From positions 1 to 59,187 of the forward strand of contig CBFIBG010000054.1 in NCBI GenBank assembly GCA_965660815.1: a stretch of 59,187 nt of DNA, written 5' to 3'. This DNA comes from Glaciecola sp965660815 (lineage in GTDB: Bacteria > Pseudomonadota > Gammaproteobacteria > Enterobacterales > Alteromonadaceae). The notes under the pieces are model-generated. The model saw nothing but the letters and a program-made list of their open reading frames with translations. It was not told the origin of the DNA and ran no database searches. The number at the start of each line of letters is the position of its first letter. The first letter of the stretch is position 1. Made by a program: the position numbers and the translations under genes. Below are positions 53,295-59,187 of this stretch, in pieces.

Positions 53295-53834
53295 ATGGCC
53301 TCCAGAGGTGTGAATAAAGTAATCATTGTTGGCAATTTAGGCAACGACCCAGAAGTAAGATATATGCCAAATGGCAATGCTGTTGCTAATTTAAGCGTGG
53401 CTACCAGTGAGAGTTGGAAAGACCAGCAGGGTCAGCAGCAGGAGCGAACTGAGTGGCATAGAGTAACGATGTATCGTCGACTGGCAGAAATTGCTGGTGA
53501 ATATTTGAAAAAAGGTTCACAGATATATCTTGAAGGTAAATTGCAAACCCGTAAGTGGCAAGATCAGCAAGGCAACGACCGATACACAACTGAAGTTATC
53601 GCCGACACAATGCAAATGCTAGGCGGTCGAGGTGGTGATAATGCCGGTGGTGGTTACGGAAATAATAATCAAGGCTACCAGAATAACCAAAACTCTGGCG
53701 GATACAATAAGCCGAATCAAAACTCTGGTGGGTATCCGAACCAAGCCGGTCAGGGTCAGCAGCCAACTAATCAAAAACCCCCCGCTATGTCAGAGCCGGA
53801 CTTAGACGGGTTTGATGATGATATTCCTTTTTAG
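53295..53834 (+). CDS. ssb: Single-stranded DNA-binding protein
   Basis: This 179-residue protein is the length of E. coli SSB. The OB-fold occupies about 1-110 (MASRGVNKVIIVGNLGNDPE, TEWHRVTMYRRLAEIAGEYL, KKGSQIYLEGKLQTRKWQDQ). A Gly/Asn/Gln-rich flexible linker follows (about 112-165), and the conserved acidic tip (EPDLDGFDDDIPF) recruits partner proteins. AAGGA precedes the ATG. It ends in two tandem terminators. Confidence 0.97.
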   Translation: MASRGVNKVIIVGNLGNDPEVRYMPNGNAVANLSVATSESWKDQQGQQQERTEWHRVTMYRRLAEIAGEYLKKGSQIYLEGKLQTRKWQDQQGNDRYTTEVIADTMQMLGGRGGDNAGGGYGNNNQGYQNNQNSGGYNKPNQNSGGYPNQAGQGQQPTNQKPPAMSEPDLDGFDDDIPF

Positions 53835-53870
53835 AGTTCACCTGAGACATATTCTGTAAAGAATTCTAAT

Positions 53871-53900
53871 AAAGGCCCTTATCAGTAAGGGCCTTTTTGT
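53871..53900 (+). terminator. Rho-independent terminator of ssb (first)
   Basis: AAAGGCCCTTA pairs perfectly with TAAGGGCCTTT around the tetraloop TCAG and is followed by TTTTGTTTT. It is a strong intrinsic terminator 37 bases after the ssb stop. Confidence 0.93.
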
Positions 53901-53906
53901 TTTTAC

Positions 53907-53931
53907 AAGCCCTTTAAAAAAGGGCTTTTTT
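53907..53931 (+). terminator. Second, back-up terminator after ssb
   Basis: AAGCCCTTT pairs with AAAGGGCTT (9 bp, 3-base loop), followed by TTTT. It lies six bases beyond the first terminator's T-run and shares the same GCCCTT/AAGGGC core in shorter form. Confidence 0.85.
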
Positions 53932-54229
53932 ATTATCTTTGAATTGATTGTCATTTAAGATCTGGCAACATTGAAAATAGGTCCAATTATGATTCTTGTT
54001 AAAATGGGCCTTTTGGTAAAATCGAATAACTCTATCAAGCGACCATATATAGCAGTCTTTCAATGGTTATAAAGCTGTTGAAAAAAATCGGTAGCGTGTT
54101 TTTGAAGTGTCTTTTTATGCAGATGCAAACTTTTCTAACAATAGAATGGTTGCAATAATTGGTCAACGCGATTTATGCTCCATTGAAGAGAGCATTGTCT
54201 ATCAACCTTATTGATATTGAATTCTAACC
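53932..54229. other. Upstream region of the acyltransferase gene
   Basis: About 300 AT-rich bases after the ssb terminators, presumably carrying the promoter of the gene at 54230. I see no gene or RNA motif and only a weak ribosome-binding site near the start codon. Confidence 0.35.
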
Positions 54230-55438
54230 ATGTTTAGTTATAAAAGTTACTCGAACTCCATACTCAATCAATTACCTGCTGACCGACTTCTAGCCTTGGA
54301 TGTGTTTCGCGGAATAACTATTACAGCCATGATACTTGTCAATAATCCTGGCAGTTGGTCTTATGTATACGCGCCACTGGCTCATGCCAATTGGCATGGT
54401 TGGACCCCGACAGACTTAATTTTCCCATTTTTTATTTTCATAGTCGGGGTGGCGATCAGTTTGTCTGTCAACGTAATGTTGAATAATGGCGTGACGAGGA
54501 CTGATATCTTAAAAAATTCTGCGCTAAGAATGTTTAAACTTTTCTTGTTAGGTTGGTTTTTGGCTTTATTTTACTATGACTTTTCTATGGAAGGTTACAA
54601 CTGGATGGAGCAAAAGTTATATTCGATCCGCATTATGGGAGTGTTGCAAAGAATCGGTTTAGTATATTTTCTGTGTGTACTTGGCTATCTTTTCTTGAGT
54701 AGACGTAATTTTTATCTTCTTGCTCCGGTACTTTTGTTGATTTATGCAGGCTTGATGTTATTAGTTCCATATTCTGACAACATGGGCAACGTATATGTGG
54801 GTTTGTTGGACAAAGGCAATAATCTTGCAGCTTGGCTAGATCATTCGTTGTTGACGACTGCTCATGTTTATCAAAAAACTAATGTGGTGTTTTCTTACGA
54901 TCCAGAAGGGTTGTTAAGCACATTACCCGCTATTGCAACTTGCATCAGTGGCGTTGCTGTTGGGCAATTTTTATTGATTGCGAAAGAAAAAGGCTTGTCA
55001 CTCATGCAACAGATCAATCGCACTGCAGTTGCAGGGGTGGTTCTAACCTTGGCGGGAGTCTTAATGGATATGGTATTCCCCATCAATAAAATACTTTGGT
55101 CACCAAGCTACGTCTTATTGACGTCGGGCCTTGCTATGCTCAGCTTAGCACTGTGTTTCTATTTGATTGATTACCATCAATTCAAAAATTGGACGGCTCC
55201 ATTTGTTGTTTTCGGAGCAAACTCTATTGCATTTTTCATGTTTGCTGGTGTTGTTGGGCGCTTGGTAATTATGATCCCAGTCGGAGATACAACACTTAGA
55301 GGTTTTTTATTCAGCGGCGCGTATCAACCCATGTTTGGCCATTATAATGGTTCTCTTGCTTATGCCTTTAGCTTTTTAGTCCTTTCCTATGTTGTGTTCC
55401 ATATCCTCTATAAACGAACAATATTCTGGAAAGTGTAA
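54230..55438 (+). CDS. HGSNAT-like membrane acyltransferase (DUF5009 type)
   Basis: This 402-residue multi-pass inner-membrane protein has about ten helices and the opening typical of heparan-alpha-glucosaminide N-acetyltransferase-like proteins: ADRLLALDVFRGITITAMIL, VNNPGSWSYVYAPLAHANWH with the conserved His, then GWTPTDLIFPFFIFIVGVAI. RIMGVLQRIGLVYFLCVLGY and the C-terminal FVVFGANSIAFFMFAG also fit. Family members acetylate sugars using acetyl-CoA across the membrane, and the glycan target here is unknown. It lies between ssb and the msh genes with its own upstream region, so it is probably an independent unit. Confidence 0.82.
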   Translation: MFSYKSYSNSILNQLPADRLLALDVFRGITITAMILVNNPGSWSYVYAPLAHANWHGWTPTDLIFPFFIFIVGVAISLSVNVMLNNGVTRTDILKNSALRMFKLFLLGWFLALFYYDFSMEGYNWMEQKLYSIRIMGVLQRIGLVYFLCVLGYLFLSRRNFYLLAPVLLLIYAGLMLLVPYSDNMGNVYVGLLDKGNNLAAWLDHSLLTTAHVYQKTNVVFSYDPEGLLSTLPAIATCISGVAVGQFLLIAKEKGLSLMQQINRTAVAGVVLTLAGVLMDMVFPINKILWSPSYVLLTSGLAMLSLALCFYLIDYHQFKNWTAPFVVFGANSIAFFMFAGVVGRLVIMIPVGDTTLRGFLFSGAYQPMFGHYNGSLAYAFSFLVLSYVVFHILYKRTIFWKV

Positions 55439-55762
55439 GTAATCATAGACCGAACTTTCAGTACTTTATATATAACAGTGCACTGCAAAATAAATTCTTA
55501 ATTTTTATCAATTAATAGGCAAGCCTACTTCCGCTACTAAGATGCAATACCTCAAAAAATCAATTCTTTAGCTAAAGTTTAGCCAATGTGTGTCGATATT
55601 ATAGAGGAAGATTAGATTTTCGACATGGCAAACATTTTGCTTGTTGAAACAAGGAAGGTGTTGCATAAGCAGTAAAGGTTTCTCATTTTTCCATTTTGTC
55701 TTATTTGCGTCGTTTATTTGACGTCTATTGAACCACACCAAAAAATTGGATATTAATCGGAT
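55439..55762. other. Upstream region of the msh genes
   Basis: About 325 bases. It contains two short perfect palindromes (CAGTGCACTG at about 55478-55487 and CTTTAGCTAAAG at 55566-55577) and should hold the promoter of the msh transcript. There is no trace of mshH/csrD, which precedes mshI in some relatives. Confidence 0.4.
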
Positions 55763-56758
55763 ATGAAAATAAGTTGGAAACAATTTATTAAACAAAAATT
55801 TAGGAAGGCATCTGAATTTCACAGTATTGGATTGTCTTATACTGCGGACCAAGTGTTGCTTTGCGGCCTGAAGAAGCAAGGTGATAAGTTAGTTTGGGAG
55901 CTTGATGAGAGCTTTTCACATCACTCTTGGCAAGAGCAACTAAGGCGTTTTGTCGAGTTACACAAGCTTGCTGGTACACCCACATTTTTTGCTTTATCTG
56001 CAAACTGGTACCGTGTTCATCAAATAGACACTCCTAAGGTTGAAAGTTCAGATCTGTTCCAAGCCTTGAAATGGCCAATTAAAGAAGCGGTAGGAGGTGA
56101 CAAGCCCCTTACTTACGATTATTGTGATTTACCAGTTCAGGTAACTGGGCAAAACAAACTTCTTGCCGTCGCCTTTCCAAGCGAAGAAATTAGTAAGCTG
56201 AGCGAGGCAATCTTCTCAACAGAGCTTGATTTACAAAGTATATCAGTAGAAGAATTCACCACCCCCCAATTACTGCCAGCATCACATGAGCCTGTTATTA
56301 CCCTTGTTCAGGAGCACGGTGAAGTTGTCGTGCTCAATGTCGTCAAAAATAACGAACTCTACTTCACACGTCGCTTAAAAGGCTTTGAAAACATTGGTGA
56401 ATTTAGCGAAGCCGAATTAGATATGGGGATTACTGAGTCACTTTGCGTGCAAATCCAACGTTCAATGGACTTCTTTGAAAGTCAACTCAGGCAAGCGCCT
56501 ATTCGGAAAATCATGATCAAACTTGATTCAGTCCATTCAGAGTTTATTTGCAGTCGAATTGCTGCCGCGATGGGCGTGATTTGCGAACCCTTTATACCCG
56601 ATATTGAATGTGCGCCACACCTAGATTACAAAATCGCGAGCTTTACCAGTTTAGGCGCAGCCTATACCGGCGCCAAAATATTGGCATTGAGTAAAAAAGA
56701 AGAGCATCGCGATAAATCATCAGACAAAACTGTGCCACTACAGGAGTCTGCTCAATGA
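55763..56758 (+). CDS. mshI: MSHA pilus biogenesis protein MshI (PilM-like)
   Basis: This 331-residue protein has an actin-like (PilM/FtsA-type) fold. Pieces are HSIGLSYTADQVLLCGLKKQ, LFQALKWPIKEAVGGDKPLT with YDYCDLPV, and CVQIQRSMDFFESQLRQAPI then a Gly/Ala-rich C-terminal SFTSLGAAYTGAKIL. In type IV pili it is the cytoplasmic inner-membrane platform partner of the PilN-like protein. The next gene starts within its stop codon (four-base overlap), confirming the operon. Confidence 0.85.
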   Translation: MKISWKQFIKQKFRKASEFHSIGLSYTADQVLLCGLKKQGDKLVWELDESFSHHSWQEQLRRFVELHKLAGTPTFFALSANWYRVHQIDTPKVESSDLFQALKWPIKEAVGGDKPLTYDYCDLPVQVTGQNKLLAVAFPSEEISKLSEAIFSTELDLQSISVEEFTTPQLLPASHEPVITLVQEHGEVVVLNVVKNNELYFTRRLKGFENIGEFSEAELDMGITESLCVQIQRSMDFFESQLRQAPIRKIMIKLDSVHSEFICSRIAAAMGVICEPFIPDIECAPHLDYKIASFTSLGAAYTGAKILALSKKEEHRDKSSDKTVPLQESAQ

Positions 56759-57402
56759 AAACTCAAATCAATTTACTGCACAAAGAATTTAAACCTAAAT
56801 TCGCTTGGATTTGCTCTGAACATTTTTTAGTGCTGATAGCATTAACAGTAGCCATATGTATAGCGGCTTACATTACTGGGGTGTCATTTAAAAATAATCA
56901 GCAAGCCAAGTTGGACGGATTAAAGCAACAGTTGGCCAGCACTCAGGAAACGACTGAAGAATTAACGCAGTCGCTAGAGCGTAGAGTTAGTGACCCAGTA
57001 TTAAAAAACCAATTGAGTAGTTTTAAAAAGATGTCAGAGTCTAAATCTATCCTAGTCAACCACATACGAGAGCTTTCGACGGTGGAGCGTCGTTCATTTT
57101 CGTCTCTTTTGGATGCCTTAGCCCAATCTAGTTCCAACGATTTGTGGTTAACAGGATTCGATTTTACTTCAAATAATATAAATCTATACGGTGAATTGGC
57201 TAATCCAAATGCGTTGCCAATATGGTTATCAACGTTAAGTAATACTGACTTTTTCGACGGCCAAGAGTTTGGGCAAGCTCACGTCGAAAAAATTCAAGAC
57301 AATCTCACCTTTAAACTAACCAGTATGGTGAAGAGTAATGAATCGATTTTAGCGAATAATAGACAAACTAATACTAATATTGACGAGGAACAGCGACCAT
57401 GA
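56755..57402 (+). CDS. PilN-like MSHA biogenesis protein
   Basis: This 215-residue bitopic protein has the PilN-like opening MKTQINLLHKEFKPKF, one transmembrane helix (FLVLIALTVAICIAAYITGV) and a periplasmic coiled coil (LDGLKQQLASTQETTEELTQ). The ferredoxin-like domain includes LLDALAQSSSNDLWLTGFDF and ANPNALPIWLSTLSNTDFF. It partners MshI in the pilus alignment complex. It overlaps mshI and mshJ by four bases each. It is sometimes annotated as a second MshI; I leave the symbol blank. Confidence 0.82.
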   Translation: MKTQINLLHKEFKPKFAWICSEHFLVLIALTVAICIAAYITGVSFKNNQQAKLDGLKQQLASTQETTEELTQSLERRVSDPVLKNQLSSFKKMSESKSILVNHIRELSTVERRSFSSLLDALAQSSSNDLWLTGFDFTSNNINLYGELANPNALPIWLSTLSNTDFFDGQEFGQAHVEKIQDNLTFKLTSMVKSNESILANNRQTNTNIDEEQRP

Positions 57403-58088
57403 AAATAGAAGCTGCTCCCCAAAAAGCATCTGTTGTTCAAAGTTTGATGCATAAGTTTGACCACTTAGCAACTCGCGAGCAAAAGCTCCTAATGATAGCC
57501 GTGCCGCTGTCGATTGTTTTGTTGGTTTTTTTCGGTGTGGTAGAAGCTGACATCAAAAGTGGAAGCAAACTAAAAGCAAATGCTAGTAACGTAGAAACGC
57601 AACTGAAAATGAGTCAAGAAACTAACATCCAGTTGTTAGCGCAACTCAATGAAGATCCTAACTTGACAATAAAGGAACAAATAAAGGGGTTAAAACAGCG
57701 TCTTGAACGTTTGAACACAGAGTTTTCCAGCGAAATGGCGTTGCTGGTAAGTCCACAGGCCATGCCAATAATGTTAGAAGCCCTGTTAAGTAAAGCAAAC
57801 AATTTAGACTTGATAGAAATGGCGTCTAAACCGCCTAGCATACTCAAGATCCCACAACGCGACCAAAATTCTAGCGAGAACGAACAACCTATTTATAAAC
57901 ACACTCTATTTCTTAAGTTAGAGGGTGACTTTTTTGCCACGCAAAAGTTTTTATCAGAAGCAGAGCAGATAGGTTGGAAAATATATTGGCAAGATATGAA
58001 TTATCAAGTGATTGAGCATCCAAAAGCCAGTATTGAATTGTCACTTTTCACACTTAGTACGAGCGAGGCTTTTATCGGTGTTAACTAG
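57399..58088 (+). CDS. mshJ: MSHA biogenesis protein MshJ (PilO-like)
   Basis: This 229-residue bitopic protein begins with a short cytoplasmic region (LMHKFDHLATREQKLLMIAV), one transmembrane helix (about 35-52) and a periplasmic coiled coil (KEQIKGLKQRLERLNTEFSS). The PilO/GspM-like ferredoxin domain follows (PQAMPIMLEALLSKANNLDL, YKHTLFLKLEGDFFATQKFL). It forms the inner-membrane platform with the PilN-like protein. It overlaps the preceding gene by four bases and mshK by eleven. Confidence 0.85.
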   Translation: MKIEAAPQKASVVQSLMHKFDHLATREQKLLMIAVPLSIVLLVFFGVVEADIKSGSKLKANASNVETQLKMSQETNIQLLAQLNEDPNLTIKEQIKGLKQRLERLNTEFSSEMALLVSPQAMPIMLEALLSKANNLDLIEMASKPPSILKIPQRDQNSSENEQPIYKHTLFLKLEGDFFATQKFLSEAEQIGWKIYWQDMNYQVIEHPKASIELSLFTLSTSEAFIGVN

Positions 58089-58521
58089 GAATATATTAGA
58101 AAAATTTGATAACCGACCCGTTACCAAAAAAATTTCGTTACTTTGCATTTTTTGCCTGCTTATAAGTTTCTGTGGTTTTCTAAACAAGGCACTAGCAGGC
58201 AGTAATGTAGACAGCGCTTTTGACTTCCGGTCTTTTCAAGATCCAACGCAACCACCATCTAAGGCTGCCAAACAGTCTTCTACAAAAGAGCAACCTGCGC
58301 CCCAGTATGTGTTAACTGCTATTTTCAACAGGTCTTCGCAGACTTACGCAGTCATAAACGGCAACATTTTGACAGTAGGCGACTTTCTAGCCGATATACA
58401 GGTGGTTGACATTAAAGAAACGAGCGTGGTTATTCGAGATCCCAGCTCGTCGCAAACACAAAAAGATGTGGTCCTTGAGCTCAATAGCTCTGTGAGTGTT
58501 AAAAAACAGGTATCCCAATGA
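58078..58521 (+). CDS. mshK: MSHA biogenesis protein MshK (PilP-like)
   Basis: About 147 residues. It has a hydrophobic N-terminal segment (KISLLCIFCLLISFCGFLNK) acting as signal or anchor, then a Pro-rich linker (FQDPTQPPSKAAKQ) and a small beta domain typical of MshK/PilP (YVLTAIFNRSSQTYAVINGN, ILTVGDFLADIQVVDI, SVVIRD). The GTG at 58078 is chosen because GCGAGG lies just upstream and it keeps the short overlaps seen elsewhere in the operon. A TTG start at 58012 is open in frame but would overlap mshJ by 77 bases. It connects the platform to the secretin. Confidence 0.75.
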   Translation: MLTRNILEKFDNRPVTKKISLLCIFCLLISFCGFLNKALAGSNVDSAFDFRSFQDPTQPPSKAAKQSSTKEQPAPQYVLTAIFNRSSQTYAVINGNILTVGDFLADIQVVDIKETSVVIRDPSSSQTQKDVVLELNSSVSVKKQVSQ

Positions 58522-59187
58522 TTATGCCAAAGATGAAATATACAGTACTTACAATGTGCATGATGACAGCGCTATTTAGCTGTGCATCAAAGAAAACAAG
58601 CCATGTTGAGGACTATTTATCTAAAGAAATTGAACAGCAAACAGTCCAAACCGATGAAAGTGAATTAGACGCTTTACCGCAACATGTGTCTAATATGTTG
58701 CTCGACAGTGGCGCAATGGCAGAATCTTCCACTTTATTAGAAGCCGAACGCTACGACATTAATGCAAATGGCGTCGATGCGGTGAGTTTTTTTGCAGGTT
58801 TGGTAAAAGATACACCGTTTTCAGTTGCTATTCATCCTGATGTTAACGGAATCATAAGCCTTGATCTTAAACAAGTAACTCTGGACCAAGTGCTCTCTTT
58901 AGTGAGTGACATCTATGGATATCATATACAAAAGCAAGGTGCTATCTATCGAGTTTTACCCGCAGGTATGCGCACAGAAACCTTCAATGTAAATTATTTA
59001 ATGATGCAACGAGATGGTTTTACTCAAACCAGCATTATCTCTGGTGGAGTGTCACAAAACGCAAACGGTAATAATAATTCCGGCGGATTTAATGGCAATC
59101 AGATGCAAGGTAACTTGGCTGGTGGGGGAAATAATTCCCTTGGACTTAACTCTGGCGCCGGTGGGACAAACGGGACTAATATTAGCA
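58518..59187 (+). CDS. mshL: MSHA secretin MshL, N-terminal part (cut by window end)
   Basis: The frame is open from ATG 58518 to the window end, giving 223 complete codons. It has a lipoprotein signal peptide with lipobox (LFSC at Cys22), then a secretin N-domain (VSFFAGLVKDTPFSVAIHPD, DLKQVTLDQVLSLVSDIYGY). TFNVNYLMMQRDG is the typical link of MshL/PilQ-type secretins. A Gly/Asn-rich segment follows (NANGNNNSGGFNGNQMQGN), resembling the Ser/Gly/Asn-rich inserts found in many MshL proteins. The pore-forming C-terminal half lies beyond the window. It overlaps mshK by four bases. Confidence 0.88.
   Translation, partial: MIMPKMKYTVLTMCMMTALFSCASKKTSHVEDYLSKEIEQQTVQTDESELDALPQHVSNMLLDSGAMAESSTLLEAERYDINANGVDAVSFFAGLVKDTPFSVAIHPDVNGIISLDLKQVTLDQVLSLVSDIYGYHIQKQGAIYRVLPAGMRTETFNVNYLMMQRDGFTQTSIISGGVSQNANGNNNSGGFNGNQMQGNLAGGGNNSLGLNSGAGGTNGTNIS

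Noticed and set aside
1..59187. CRISPR arrays, tRNA/rRNA genes, prophage, toxin-antitoxin or restriction systems
   Set aside because: None was seen on reading either strand. The intergenic gaps are short and hold no regularly spaced repeats or cloverleaf-like sequences. A tRNAscan/CRISPR finder run would settle this.

Overview
The window reads as chromosomal DNA of a marine gammaproteobacterium, most likely from the Alteromonadaceae (Glaciecola/Paraglaciecola/Alteromonas-like). This is inferred from the lptM-lysA-dapF-DUF484-xerC-yigB cluster, ssb followed by an MSHA pilus cluster, a group-2 Mrp/Mnh antiporter operon, a DUF3087 protein and two exosortase-type (PEP-CTERM-like) cell-surface proteins. 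Composition looks moderately AT-rich by eye; no GC content was computed. Almost everything is housekeeping or envelope function on intact genes. Only the first 1.2 kb is clearly a mobile-element graveyard.

Layout. 1-1.2 kb: an internally deleted IS3-family element sitting inside a second, truncated IS3-family transposase, next to a frameshifted Rhs/YD-repeat tip. 1.2-8.6 kb: TauE/SafE permease, recQ, a DEDDh exonuclease, DUF3087 membrane protein, a secreted amidohydrolase and rarD. 9-14.4 kb: a PEP-CTERM-like secreted protein and an RND efflux adaptor/pump pair. 14.7-20.4 kb: uvrD (with a LexA-like box), cysE, an unrecognised protein, a P-loop kinase-like protein and a secreted DG..W-repeat protein. 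20.5-27.2 kb (minus strand): lptM, lysA, dapF, DUF484, xerC, yigB, yghU and a cystathionine gamma-synthase-like gene, packed as one probable operon. 27.4-28.5 kb: a molybdenum-cofactor riboswitch and moaA. 28.6-31 kb: a glycosyltransferase coupled to a PAP2 phosphatase, then rraA. 31.1-36.9 kb: the six-gene Mnh antiporter operon with fused A and B subunits. 37.2-41 kb: mpl-ubiX, fbp and a DUF3299 protein. 41.2-46.7 kb: one 1824-residue PEP-CTERM protein. 47-53.8 kb: a class-I glutamine amidotransferase-like hydrolase, a thioesterase, a DUF3012 lipoprotein, uvrA, a YajR-type MFS transporter and ssb. 54.2-59.2 kb: a HGSNAT-like membrane acyltransferase and the start of the msh pilus cluster (mshI, a PilN-like gene, mshJ, mshK, and mshL cut by the window end).

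How genes work together. lysA and dapF (lysine/diaminopimelate), mpl (murein peptide recycling), lptM (LPS export) and ubiX are core envelope or cofactor functions. uvrA, uvrD, recQ, ssb, xerC and the DEDDh exonuclease form a scattered DNA maintenance set. The mnh operon should export Na+ in exchange for H+, fitting a marine lifestyle. The msh genes build the inner-membrane platform and secretin of a type IV pilus. The two PEP-CTERM-like proteins imply that an exosortase is encoded elsewhere in the genome.

The most unusual signals are the giant PEP-CTERM protein with two back-to-back inverted repeats downstream of it, one a perfect 28-bp hairpin without a U-tract; the Moco riboswitch with an extra small hairpin; the orphan gene at 18158-18856; and the nested IS3/Rhs debris. 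I found no CRISPR array, tRNA, rRNA, prophage or defence island, and no convincing wholly new multi-gene system.
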